Source: Cryptomeria japonica (Eukaryota > Streptophyta > Pinopsida > Cupressales > Cupressaceae). Taken from it: a DNA stretch of 64,000 nt. The translations under genes and the position numbers were made by a program. The stretch covers positions 264,602,574 through 264,666,573 of the forward strand of contig NC_081407.1 of the NCBI RefSeq assembly GCF_030272615.1, given 5' to 3'. Numbering within the stretch: the stretch's first letter is position 1; every line of letters begins with the position of its first letter. The notes under the pieces were generated by a model. The model was not told the origin of the DNA. It did not search any database and worked only from the letters and a program-made list of their open reading frames with translations. Below, piece after piece: positions 41,185 to 50,889 of the stretch.

Positions 41185-42906
41185 CTAAGTTGCCAGATGT
41201 GTTGATATAGTAGGTAGACCATGCGATCTAGGTGATGTTGGTAATCTGGTCAAACATAAAGGCTCCATAGAATATTCGCCCATGCCTTGGTCTTTGATTT
41301 GCATTTCCTGTTTGAAGTCTCCCCATAAGGAATGGGATTTTGCTGTTGGTGGATTGGGTGTTGAAGATCGCTGCTTTTCTCTATTATAAGGAACCAAACT
41401 GTCTTGGGCTGCCCCCATTGCGTTGCAATGTTGAAATGGATTGTGATCAGCTGATATGGAGATTTCTTGTCCATCATAAGGAAACTTGACACACTGGTGA
41501 TATGTAGAAGGTACTGCTTGCATTTCATGTATCCAAGGTCGTCCTAATAAGATATTGTAAGTGAGATCAATATCTAAGACCTGACAGATAGTATCCTTTT
41601 GCACTGGTCCTACTTGAATAGGTAATATTACTGTTCCTTTAGAGGACCTTTCCTCATCATCATATGCTTTTATAGTAATCTTTTTACAAGGATCAATAGA
41701 TTCTTCTGAGAAACCTAGTGCACGGATAAGCTTTAAAGTACATATATTAAGTCCGGCTCCTCCATCTATTAAGACTCTTTTGACGCGGTTTTTGCAAACA
41801 ATGACTTCAATATGTAGTGGAGTATTATGCGGATGAATCAACGAAATATTATCATGCTCTGAAAAGGTGAGGTTATGAGATTCTGTCATATGGGCAACCA
41901 TGGCTTGGAATCTGTCTGTATCCAGATTTTGAGGTACATTTGTTTCCAATAGCGCTTGCTCTAATATGTCTTTGTGTTTTGGAGATAGTTTCAACAGTTC
42001 CAGGATAGATATCTGAGCTGGAGTCTTGCGTAGTTGGTTAATTAAGTCGTATTGGATCTTTGGTGTGGTAGTTGGAGGTGCAGTATGTCCCTTCAAGACA
42101 TATTTCTGAGTCCGGGTTGTTACATTGACAGATTCATGATCATGTCTATCTCGAATGGTTATAACATTGACTTGATGGTCTTCGGCTGATATGTGGTTGA
42201 TTGTGTTGTTGTAGATGTGATTAATACGAGCTCCGCGTGTATCATTTGAAGTTGATGCTCCATCTTTGTTGTAATTTGGGAGAGGATCTTTGAAGGCTTC
42301 ATGATCATTATTTGTTTTGAGACCATCCACCGTTAAGTCACCTCGATCAATCATGTCTTGAATTATGTGTTTCAATCTCATGCACTCGTTTGTTCTATGA
42401 CCCTTGTTGCGATGAAAATCACAATAGTGTGAATCATTCCACCAAGGTGGTTTGATTGGGGGTTCATAATTGTTGATTGGAGGTGAAGAAAGAATCTTGT
42501 TTGCCAACAATTCTCTGAATGCGGACTCTAATGATTGGCCCAATGGTGTGAAGATACGCTTTTGGAAATTGTTGGTGTTGTTGCGTGAATTGTTGTTGTT
42601 AGGCCCTGGATTCAGGTTTTTGTTCTGATTATCATTGGTGTTGTTGGTATTGAGTTGTCCTTGAGCATTGTTTGGTGCATATGTGTTAGCATTGGGAGTA
42701 GCATTTTTAGGATTTTTTCGTATTTTGAGTATTTCTTGATAAGGCAAGCACTGGTTGTTTAGATTTGGGATCATATGATTCATTGTTGCCTTCGTTTTTG
42801 TTTCGAGTCCAAAATCGAGTTTTGTCCAGATTGGTGTTGTTTTGGTTATTGTAATGTAATGAGTTCGTTCCTTCTTTGTAGAACTTGAGTGTTCCCTTTT
42901 TGACAC
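41185..42906 (-). CDS. pr: Tat copy A: gag C-terminus and aspartic protease
   Basis: 573 codons. A zinc-knuckle-like CDFHRNKGHRTNEC near residue 185 ends the gag part, after an Asn-rich linker (NTNNTNDNQNKNLNPGPNNN). The protease is centred on VLIDGGAGLNICTLKLIRAL (active-site Asp-Gly-Gly) with downstream LTYNILLGRPWIHEMQAVPS. The first ~60 codons overlap the gag frame at 42707-43633 in another frame, so one frameshift or programmed shift separates the two. Cleaves the polyprotein. Confidence 0.88.
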   Translation of the reverse strand: MSKREHSSSTKKERTHYITITKTTPIWTKLDFGLETKTKATMNHMIPNLNNQCLPYQEILKIRKNPKNATPNANTYAPNNAQGQLNTNNTNDNQNKNLNPGPNNNNSRNNTNNFQKRIFTPLGQSLESAFRELLANKILSSPPINNYEPPIKPPWWNDSHYCDFHRNKGHRTNECMRLKHIIQDMIDRGDLTVDGLKTNNDHEAFKDPLPNYNKDGASTSNDTRGARINHIYNNTINHISAEDHQVNVITIRDRHDHESVNVTTRTQKYVLKGHTAPPTTTPKIQYDLINQLRKTPAQISILELLKLSPKHKDILEQALLETNVPQNLDTDRFQAMVAHMTESHNLTFSEHDNISLIHPHNTPLHIEVIVCKNRVKRVLIDGGAGLNICTLKLIRALGFSEESIDPCKKITIKAYDDEERSSKGTVILPIQVGPVQKDTICQVLDIDLTYNILLGRPWIHEMQAVPSTYHQCVKFPYDGQEISISADHNPFQHCNAMGAAQDSLVPYNREKQRSSTPNPPTAKSHSLWGDFKQEMQIKDQGMGEYSMEPLCLTRLPTSPRSHGLPTISTHLAT

Positions 42907-43633
42907 AAGCTTCCTCTACTTGGATGCCATTTTCAATCAATTTGGCAAAAGATGGTATGCATTGAAGTTTGAGTCTGTAACTCATTTCACCATTTAAGTT
43001 ATCAATGAAGATTTCCATTTTTTCCTTTTCAGGAATATCTCGAGGATATCTTGATACCATGCGTCGCCAACGTTGAAGGAATAACATGAATGTTTCGTTA
43101 TTTTTTTGTTTGGTGTTGCAAACATCTAGCATGGTTATGGCATGTTGGATGTTGTAAGAATAGTGGATGATGAATTTGTTAACAAATTCGTCAAATGATC
43201 TCACAGGTGGTGTAATCTTGGATAACCATTCCATTGTTTGTCCTCCCAAGCTTCTTGGGAACAACCTCATCAGATAAGTGTCATCATGAGCAAATTCAAG
43301 ACTCATGGTACAAAATTCTCGAACATGGTCCCGAGGATCACTTTTCCCATCATATTTATCGAATTTGGGAACGTCTGAGTTTGGAGGGAAAGGTATCATG
43401 TTTAAGCTTCTGTCAAATGGATAAGGACAGATTTCATTTATAGAGTACCGCACTGTTGTCCCTTGTTGCATATCGTGCATTTGTCTTTGCAACATTTGCA
43501 TTTGTTGAGTAAGAGCAATCAAGGGTGCATTATCTTGCCGAGGGAAGAGTTCTTCCCTCGTATTTGTTCTTAACTGAAAAGGTGTAGTAAATGGTATGTG
43601 TTGTTCTGGGGTTTCGATTTCAGGTATGCGCAT
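42707..43633 (-). CDS. gag: Tat copy A: gag (Retrotrans_gag domain)
   Basis: 308 codons. The capsid-like Retrotrans_gag domain runs from about residue 70 (KFDKYDGKSDPRDHVREFCT) through LFPRSLGGQTMEWLSKI, FVNKFIIHYSYNIQHAITML and ETFMLFLQRWRRMVSRYPRD. The N-terminal part of gag is separated by a TGA at 43694; copy B has a CGA codon at that site, so this is a point nonsense mutation. Forms the particle shell. Confidence 0.92.
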   Translation of the reverse strand: MRIPEIETPEQHIPFTTPFQLRTNTREELFPRQDNAPLIALTQQMQMLQRQMHDMQQGTTVRYSINEICPYPFDRSLNMIPFPPNSDVPKFDKYDGKSDPRDHVREFCTMSLEFAHDDTYLMRLFPRSLGGQTMEWLSKITPPVRSFDEFVNKFIIHYSYNIQHAITMLDVCNTKQKNNETFMLFLQRWRRMVSRYPRDIPEKEKMEIFIDNLNGEMSYRLKLQCIPSFAKLIENGIQVEEACVKKGTLKFYKEGTNSLHYNNQNNTNLDKTRFWTRNKNEGNNESYDPKSKQPVLALSRNTQNTKKS

Positions 43634-43693
43634 TTCTGGTATACATTGCTCTAGAATATGTTGTTCAGGTATGCGAGTTTCCTCTTCTCGTTG

Positions 43694-44023
43694 TCATTCT
43701 TGATATGTATATTGTTGAGACCTGGTTTGAAAGACGTTTGCGTCGAAATCTTCAGGAAGTTTGACGCCTTTACTTGTAAGCATGAGTAGATATTTCTCTT
43801 TGTCATTTTCCATGAGTTTTTCGATGAGTTTTTGGAATGAAGGATTTTCTTGACATTCCTGAAGAATTGCGTCGGTAATTTCAGGCTCGTTTGAGGATGG
43901 AACTTCAAAAGGATTGGATAATCTGCGATTCATACTTGATTCTGCGGGTGTCTCGCTTTGTTTGTTTCGTTGAGAGCGAGTGATAGGCATGTTAATAGAA
44001 ACTTTCAGTGATGAAAGGAACAA
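43694..44023 (-). CDS. gag: Tat copy A: gag N-terminal segment
   Basis: 109 codons including MPITRSQRNKQSETPAESSM, the probable true start at about 43990. It continues in frame into 43633-42707 across the TGA at 43694 (CGA in copy B). Contains a Glu/Lys-rich helix (FQKLIEKLMENDKEKYLLML). Confidence 0.8.
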   Translation of the reverse strand: MFLSSLKVSINMPITRSQRNKQSETPAESSMNRRLSNPFEVPSSNEPEITDAILQECQENPSFQKLIEKLMENDKEKYLLMLTSKGVKLPEDFDANVFQTRSQQYTYQE

Positions 44024-44378
44024 AGTCCTCGTTGATGTTTTGCTCGGGCGTTGGTGGTTCTGGTCGAGATGTGTTATATGTGATGCACTCGTCAGGCAAG
44101 AATGCTGGATTGATCTTTCCTCCGCGGTTTATCTTTTGATTAAAAGCAGACTTTTGACAGTATGCTCTTGTTTTCAGGGGTTCTTTGTCAAATTCGCTGG
44201 ATTTGTTTTGGATATAGCATTTGACATGATGAAGAAATACCTGATGGGATTTGAAGAGTTGATGATTGATGTATAAAAATTTATTTCTCTTGATGAATTT
44301 GGAAAAGCTAGGTTGTTGTTTCTTCAACGCGATGTTACGATAGAGGTTCTTTCTTCTCAGAATAAGGGGATTAGTCAT
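43992..44378 (-). CDS. Tat copy A: small ORF upstream of gag
   Basis: 128 codons, paralogous to 29989-30375. Basic N-terminus (MTNPLILRRKNLYRNIALKK) and Pro-rich C-terminus (SRPEPPTPEQNINEDF). Overlaps the gag frame by about 30 bp. Not recognised. Confidence 0.4.
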   Translation of the reverse strand: MTNPLILRRKNLYRNIALKKQQPSFSKFIKRNKFLYINHQLFKSHQVFLHHVKCYIQNKSSEFDKEPLKTRAYCQKSAFNQKINRGGKINPAFLPDECITYNTSRPEPPTPEQNINEDFVPFITESFY

Positions 44379-44846
44379 GCATGAGTGATCAATGATTTCC
44401 TTTGATTTGTTTGGATTTAGTTGATTCTTGTTTTGAAAATTTCAAATTTTACTTTATCAGAATGAAGGTTTAGATATCCCTTCACAATAAAGCATGTCAA
44501 ATGATATGGATAAGAAGTTTCCCGATCGGGAAACTGGATTTGACAATTTGAAAAATTTTAGACATTTGTTTTGAGATAAAAATCCGTAAGATGGTAAAGG
44601 ATTTGATTGATACTGATGATGAAAATTTTCCGGATTATGATAGGAGAGACGTCCTCTATTGCTCGATTCGTTTTCAGATTCTGACAACTTTGTTTGACAC
44701 AAATTGAACTTGAGAAAAGTTTTTAACGGTTTGTTTTTGTTACTCTGGTTTAAAAAGATGATTTTCGATGAAAAGGTCCTCTAAAATGTTTTTGAATTTT
44801 TCAAAATTTTTCAGTTTTTAACTCTCTGTTTTTTTTGGTTTTGGAT

Positions 44847-45505
44847 CACGCGCTAGAATAGAAGTTGAATGCGCTACTGAATTTCCCTGATGCGCTAAAC
44901 TAATAAACACACGCGCTAATCTGCCCCTCCATACGTGCTAAAATTTTGATTCTGGAAAAATTTTGCTTTAGCAAGTGAAAAATTCACGCGCTAGACTGGG
45001 ATTGACACGTGCTAACTGTTTCGATTAATGCACTAAAATATGGTTTCCACACGCTAAGCTGTTTGTTTCATGCGCTAAAACTCAGGCCATTGAAATTTAA
45101 TGTTAAGTTTGTTTGGAAAAGATACGCGCCATACTGGGCATTAGATGCGCTAACTGTTTTGACGAATGCGCTAATATGTATATTCCACGGGCTATAATGT
45201 ACCTTCCACGCGCTAAAACAGGAGTGTGGAAAATTTTGTGGAATTTGTTTTGGAAAATCTACGCGCTATACTGGGCCTGATACACGCTAGCTGTTTTGTT
45301 TTATGCGCTAACTTTGGATACCTACGCGTTAATATGTTCCTGAGACGCGCTAGAATGTGTTTTAGATGCGCTAAAGAATTGTTCATTGTTTTGCCTTAGG
45401 ATTGAAACGCTACTGTTTTAGTTGCACGCGCTAATTTGATGTTTGGATGCGCTAATAGAACTGTTATACGCGCTAAGATGTTGCTCTTATGCGCTAGACT
45501 GTCCT
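44847..45505 (-). repeat. TTAGCGCGT motif cluster 1, Tat copy A leader
   Basis: About 26 copies of ACGCGCTAA/ATGCGCTAA on the plus strand (TTAGCGCGT/TTAGCGCAT in gag sense), on average one per 25 bp, with unrelated spacers of about 15-18 bp. The motif is more intact here than at several positions of copy B. Confidence 0.88.
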
Positions 45506-46727
45506 GATTTTTTTTTTTTTGTGATTTTTATGAGAATTTTGAATTTTGTTGAGAAAATTTTCAAGTGTGATGAATGATTTTTTGAAATAAAAAATGTAAG
45601 CACGACACACAAAGTACAATCATTTCGCCTAATCTAATAGAAAGTGTATGTTCTGGCGAGGATGTGTTCAAATCCCCAATGTTTTAACAGGTTTTGATAC
45701 GAAGTAAGACACTTCAAAAAGACTCTTTATTCAAGGGTCATAGGTAACATCATAGCCCACTAGTCTCGATACTCCGTCAGCTCAAACAGTCGTGTCACCC
45801 CCTAGAGGGTGCCAGTTTTTTTGTCTTTTGCTAGAAGTTAACCCAAAGTGAATTGCTTCACAATTGAGTAATTATCTTGGGAGATATATGGTGAGTAATC
45901 TTGGGGGCAGATTCTTCCCCACCCTTGCACTATGATGTTACAAATGTTTGGATACTGACTCGGCTCAAAGCTTCTAATTCTATGGTTCGTAATCAGGCTT
46001 CCTGTTCGTCCGTCAGTGATAAACTCCCTCAGGAGGCTTCCCAACCTTTAGAACAAAGGCTTTACGTATCTCAAGGATACTGGGGGAAGGCTAATCACTG
46101 CGCGCAACCGTTGAAAAGGAATTTCGTCACTTTCCACATTTGATTATAGTGGGTTGGAATTCTTGGCGTCAAAGTCGTTCCCCACTTAGGTCGTTCCCTT
46201 CACACCGGCCATAAACGGCTTCAAGAGTTGATTGCAACTCCTTGGGAAGGCAGGTTTGCTAAAGGATTTAAATGCGTGAAGTACTGAAAGCGTAAGAGTG
46301 GTTTGGCTTTTTGATAACCCAGTTAAGGGGAGAGCATATACCTTCCACTTTCGAGACAAAGCAAACAATGAGGTCTTATTTTATCCTTTTAAATCAGTGA
46401 TTGGCTAAAATCTATGCAGAGATGTTGCTCCACAAAAACATGATGTTTTTTTTTAATTTTTCAAAGCAATGATTGTCTGATCTATGAAAAAGAAATAGTC
46501 AACAAAGCAAATTCAATGTTTTTGGAGGTCAACAAAAGAAAATTGTTTTGCGGTAAAAGTAAATTTCCTCGCTTTACTTGCAAGAAACCGTTAAAACCCT
46601 GCAAACGAACAAAGAGATAAAATTGTCAGTTGATTCGGGGGACTTCTACAAGTCTAGAATTTTAATTCGATTACAATAAATTTTCTTTTTTTTTTTCTTT
46701 GTTTTTGTTTTGTCTGTGATGCGCTAC

Positions 46728-47150
46728 AGAACAAACTGTACGCGCTACAATATGCTTCAGATGCGCTATAGTTGCTTTTCTCTACGCTATTCTGTTACTT
46801 GGATGCGCTACTATGCGTGTCGTAAGCGCTACTCTATGTTTTTCTTTTTCCCACGGTCAGTTATGTAAGAAAAGTTTAAATCTGATGCGCTAATGTCTGG
46901 TTTCTACGCGCTGGAAGATGTATTACATGCGCTAAAAAGTGGATCGAATGCGCTAATCTATTAGGTATATGTGCTACTATGTGTTTTGCCCGCGTCGACA
47001 CCTACAGGAAAATTTGTTAAACTGCATCATGCGCTAAGGAAAAGTGTTTACACGCTAAGACAGAGGGCCCACGCGCTAAACAGTAGGCTAGAAGCGCTAA
47101 ACTGTTAGGCGGATGCGCTAATATATCTTTTCGATGCGCTGATTCTCGTT
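46728..47150 (-). repeat. TTAGCGCAT motif cluster 2, Tat copy A leader
   Basis: About 18 further copies in the same orientation, ending just before the PBS. Many read ATGCGCTA(C/T/A), and spacing is again 20-25 bp. Missing from copy B because of the deletion ending in the (AC)n run. Confidence 0.85.
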
Positions 47151-47198
47151 TCCCGCGGACCTGCAAAAATGATCAATTTCAAAAAATGATGTGTTATT

Positions 47199-47225
47199 GG
47201 GGTTCGAGCCCCACGGTGGGTGCCA
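47199..47225 (-). other. tRNA-Lys primer-binding site
   Basis: On the minus strand TGGCACCCACCGTGG continues through GGCTCGAACCCC, complementary to the 3' end of plant tRNA-Lys(CUU) including the T-arm, with one mismatch in 27 positions as I recall that tRNA. Four bases (TTTC) separate it from the LTR end ACA. The match is longer than the usual 12-18 nt. Confidence 0.85.
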
Positions 47226-47229
47226 GAAA

Positions 47230-48412
47230 TGTATGTGGAAAAAGTGGGCTGATATAATTTAATATGTGAAAATATGTTAGAATACCAGTCCACACACACA
47301 CACAAGACTTCTTGGTGCAAGCTATGGAGTAACGTAGCATTACTCAGCTTCCCAAGGAGGGTCCCATGGTTCTCTATCTCACAATGTCCCTCAAACCAAC
47401 GTTTTTGCTCTCAGATCACTGAGCAAAATGGTTTAGGGATGGCAAATATGAGAACGAGAGATGCTTTTGCTAAATTTAGTATGAAATAGATGTGAAGCTA
47501 TGTATCATGCTAAAATGCAATAAACTAAATGATAAGATGACGAGGTTAGTATGAATACTATCCTAGCATACTATATTTAGTCTATGATTGAGCTAAAATG
47601 ATAAATAAATTACTCTAAACATGCATATTTAGTCTATATTCCTGATTTAAAGAGAGGCTAAATGATGAGCATAAAATGATATGAAAGCTTGAAAGAATTT
47701 GAGCATAAGTGTGATGCTTCAAATTTGAAAGATGATTGTTTAGAATGGAGGAATGAGAGCTCTATTTATAGCACAAATCAGGCAATGGATGGTCAGGATT
47801 GAAAGGTTTAATCAAGGGCCAAGTTTGAAAGTTGGGGATCCATGTGCACAATTTGCACCAATGAAATAGTGACAAGTGTCAACATAGGATTGGGTTGAGA
47901 GAAGAGGTTGGAGGCATTAAAGGCCTGAGAAGACCTCATGGTTATCTAAAGGCTAAGGGTCAAGTCTAAGTTAAGATTATCCACTGGATTAAGAGTTAAT
48001 CCAAGGATAAACCTTTGTGCAACTGATTAAGGGATAATCATGGTCAAAGCATTAATGGCCTGATGAGACCGTTGGGTTGGGTAGAGGTTGAGTCAAAACA
48101 AATGTTTTAACCATGTGGGAGGGTTTGAAATAACCATTAATGGTTATTGGAGACTTTGGGGATTAAGTGGTTGAAGGTTGGAAGCCTTCAATGGTTTTCA
48201 AAGACTTTAAGGGTTTTGGTGGTTGAAGGTTGAAAACCTTCAATGGTTATCAAAGACTTTGGGTCATTTGAGAAGTGACTTCCCTTTGCTTAGGGATGTG
48301 ACAAAGTTTAGAGGAGGGTTAGGTTAATTAGAAGCGATTAGAAGATTTAATTAAATAGAGAAATGAACATAAAATATTCATTTAGGAATATGGTCATTTT
48401 TATACGTCTACA
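47230..48412 (-). repeat. Tat copy A 5' LTR (1183 bp)
   Basis: On the minus strand it starts TGTAGACGTATAAAAATGAC at 48412 and ends CCACATACA at 47230, TG...CA with a TGTA/TACA terminal match. Chromovirus 1 coding sequence resumes immediately at 48413, fixing the outer edge. Contains a CACACACACA run (47290), a partial ~55-bp direct repeat (GGTTGAAGGTTG... CTTCAATGGTT, about 48170 and 48226), and probably the promoter; a TATAAAA lies 9 bp inside the start. Confidence 0.8.
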
Positions 48413-49280
48413 ATATCCACATGATTCTGATTTTGCTGATATTTACAAGGTTTGTCAAGATTTTCAGAATACTTTTCATAGTGAATATGTTGACTATACT
48501 TTGCAGAATGGATTGTTATTCAGGGGTGGACAGCTATGTGTGCCAAAAGGTTCAATGAGGGAGAATCTGATACAGGAAAAGCACAATGGTTGCTTGAGTG
48601 GTCACTTTGGTCTTAATAAGACTTTGGAATTGGTTCAGAGGCACTATTTTTGGCCTAAGATGCAGGCAGATGTCAGGAAATATGTTGAACAATGCATTGT
48701 ATGTCAGAAAGCCAAGGGTACTAGCACTAATGTTGGTTTGTATCAGCCTCTTCCCATACCTTCTAGGCCTTGGGATTGCATCAGTATGGATTTTGTGGTA
48801 GGTTTGCCCAGAACTAATGCAGGGTGTGATAGTATTTTTGTGGTTGTTGACAGATTCAGTAAAATGGCACATTTCCTACCTTGCAAAACTACTAATGATT
48901 CTATTCATATTGCTTTTCTTTTCTTTAAGGAAGTTGTAAGAATTCATGGTTTGCCATCTAGTATTGTATCTGATAGAAATGCTAAGTTTTTGGGTCATTT
49001 TTGGAAAACTTTATGGAAGAAATTGGGTACTAACTTGTCTTTTGGCTCAGCTTATCATCCACAGATAGATGGCCAAACAGAAGTGGTGAACAGAACATTG
49101 GGTAACCTACTCAGATGTCTTACCAAAGAATATGGGCAAAGTTGGGATCAACTCATCCATCAAGCAGAGTTTGCATACAATGACAGTGTAAACAGATCCA
49201 CTGGTAAGAGCCCATTTCAGATTGTTTATGGAATGCATCCTAGAGGTGTTTTCAAGTTAAATGATGTAACTAATTTGTAG
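48363..49280 (+). CDS. int: Chromovirus 1 integrase, open segment
   Basis: 305 codons; only those from 48414 onward belong to the chromovirus, the first 17 are LTR sequence of the Tat insertion. Contains the zinc finger and DDE core (Asp in MDFVVG, Asp in VSDRN, Glu in GQTEVVN). Ends at TAG 49278, with coding continuing in frame at 49281. Confidence 0.85.
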   Translation: MNIKYSFRNMVIFIRLQYPHDSDFADIYKVCQDFQNTFHSEYVDYTLQNGLLFRGGQLCVPKGSMRENLIQEKHNGCLSGHFGLNKTLELVQRHYFWPKMQADVRKYVEQCIVCQKAKGTSTNVGLYQPLPIPSRPWDCISMDFVVGLPRTNAGCDSIFVVVDRFSKMAHFLPCKTTNDSIHIAFLFFKEVVRIHGLPSSIVSDRNAKFLGHFWKTLWKKLGTNLSFGSAYHPQIDGQTEVVNRTLGNLLRCLTKEYGQSWDQLIHQAEFAYNDSVNRSTGKSPFQIVYGMHPRGVFKLNDVTNL

Positions 49281-49829
49281 CAAGTGAGTGGTACAGCAGA
49301 AGATATGGCACAGTCTATGAAAGAAATTCATGAGCAGGTACAGAAGTCTTTACAGGAAACTACTCAAAAAGTTAAGGAGAGAGTTGATGTTTCAAAAAGA
49401 GATGTTCAATTTTCAGTGGGTGATTATGTGATGGTCCATCTCAACAAGGCATGGTTACAAAAAGGAGTTCCTACTAAGTTGCAAATGAGAAGAGTAGGAC
49501 CATGCAAAATCTTGGCTAAATATGGCCATAATGCTTACAAAGTTGATTTGCCTAATGAAGTTTCTATGTCTCCTATTTTCAATGTTGCGGATTTGGTGCC
49601 ATTCAAAGGGGAACTACCATCAGACTCACAAAGAGTTTCAGATCTTTCTCATTCCCTTTCTGATCTTTCTCTCCCCTCTTCTTCTACTCCCATTCCTCAG
49701 CAGGTACTAGATTCAAGAATCATCAAAAAGACAAGACACCACACCTACATGGAGTATCTCATCAAGTGGAAGGATAAACCAGCTTCTAAAGCCACATGGA
49801 TACCTGAAAGTGACTTTCTCAAAGCTTGA
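48413..49829 (+). pseudogene. int: Chromovirus 1: integrase and chromodomain
   Basis: Continuous frame from YPHDSDFADIYKVCQDFQ to the TGA after SDFLKA, with one stop (TAG 49278). Zinc finger: HNGCLSGHFGLNKTLELVQR and CIVCQKAKG. Core: WDCISMDFVVGLPRTNAGCD, SSIVSDRNAKFLGHFWKT, YHPQIDGQTEVVNRTLG. C-terminal GPCKILAKYGHNAYKVDLPN, then a chromodomain IIKKTRHHTYMEYLIKWKDK with KATWIPESDF. The chromodomain is known to steer insertion to marked chromatin. The upstream pol is missing because the Tat LTR lies at 48412. Confidence 0.93.
49284..49829 (+). CDS. Chromovirus 1 integrase C-terminus and chromodomain
   Basis: 181 codons in the same frame as the integrase. KERVDVSKRDVQFSVGDYVM and LRR-like GPCKIL segment, a Ser-rich linker (SDLSHSLSDLSLPSSSTPIP), then the chromodomain with the aromatic residues YMEYLIKW...TW. 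Natural TGA stop at 49827. Confidence 0.85.
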   Translation: MSGTAEDMAQSMKEIHEQVQKSLQETTQKVKERVDVSKRDVQFSVGDYVMVHLNKAWLQKGVPTKLQMRRVGPCKILAKYGHNAYKVDLPNEVSMSPIFNVADLVPFKGELPSDSQRVSDLSHSLSDLSLPSSSTPIPQQVLDSRIIKKTRHHTYMEYLIKWKDKPASKATWIPESDFLKA

Positions 49830-49887
49830 ATTCCTCTTTCTTTACTGCCCAAAGGAGTCACATGACTTCTTTGTCCTTAGGGGAGTA

Positions 49888-50889
49888 TGGTGCAGGAGCA
49901 CCTGAGCACCTGAATGCTCAAATCCTAGTAGGTATAGCATTTTGTTGAAAATTAAGCATGTGTGTTTATTTTATGCTTCTAGTAGGTTTAATAGGTTTTT
50001 TTTGTGGTCTAATAAGGTTTGGAACTCATTGTTGTTTAAGAGTTTTCATGATTTTTGTTTTTTTTTGCTCAGTGGGCCAAAAACTGTCAATTTTGGGTCC
50101 AAATGAGCATTTTTGAATTTTTTATGTTGTAAAACCTTGAAAGGCATTGGAGCATGTTTATTTAGTGTTTCTAATGATGTTGAGTCATTGGTTTGAGTTC
50201 CAAGTCACCGGAGTCAAAATGCAACTTTTTGAGCAACAAAAGTTGTCAAAAGTTGTCAAAAAGCTGTCAAAAAGTGCAAAAAGTGATTTTTGGTGGTTTT
50301 GGTTAGTTCCAACCTGTACCTGTCCATACAAAGGCTTCAATAAGTTGGCACATGTATAAAAACCATGTTCCCATCATTGTATGTGTGGTTCATGTTGGAA
50401 AAGTAAAAGAAATACTTGTTTTGCTCTTGTTTTTTGTGAGTTTTAGTTTCCTGCACTTTTGAGAGTACAGTCCGTACCATGGATTCATGAGTCCGTACTA
50501 CTCCTATTTTTAATTGGTGTGATCTCCTTTGATGTTTGAGTACTGATTTGGAACAAGTTTTGTTTGAAGTTCTCTTGAGAAAGGCACTGTTTTGTGGTTC
50601 CAATGGAAGGTCTTTCATGGTCCAACTAGTTTCTTCAAGGTCTATTCATCCATGGCTTTGAGGAAATTTGTTGGACCCTTTGTACACACTGTATCATACA
50701 TCTATTTTCATTTTCTAGCAATGCACAAGTGTTTGTAAGCCCATCGCAAGTATGTGAAGTGAACAACTTGGCTTGGGTACTCTTAAGGTTGTTTGAATGG
50801 TACTTTGTTGTTCATAGCACTGTACTTTGAATTGTTGAAGAAGAATTAAGTTGGCAAGAGTTATTATTGCATTTTACCATCCTTGTCTC
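49888..50889 (+). repeat. Chromovirus 1: 3' LTR, first part
   Basis: Starts TGGTGCAGGAGCACC (49888), directly after the purine-rich CTTAGGGGAGTA, and is split at 50889 by the copia insertion. Start sequence and several inner blocks (GGAGCATGTTTA, GAGCAACAAAAGTT, CAGTCCGTAC) are shared with the LTR of chromovirus 2 at 59035, so the two belong to related families. Confidence 0.8.
50885..50889. repeat. Target site duplication GTCTC (left) of the copia element
   Basis: GTCTC precedes TGTTGGG at 50890 and recurs at 56897-56901 directly after the 3' LTR. Confidence 0.95.

Larger units (their letters stand above)
44379..47198 (-). other. Tat copy A: 2.8-kb leader between PBS and gag
   Basis: Exceptionally long 5' untranslated region. 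Carries two GCGCTAA motif clusters (44847-45505 and 46728-47150) separated by about 1.2 kb without the motif; the second cluster and the PBS are absent from copy B. An 81-codon frame (44702-44457) is open in both copies but has no recognisable content. Confidence 0.75.

Noticed and set aside
45640-45690. tRNA-like T-arm (GGATGTGTTCAAATCCCC) in the Tat leader
   Set aside because: No acceptor, D-arm or anticodon arm around it; the real PBS is at 47199-47225.
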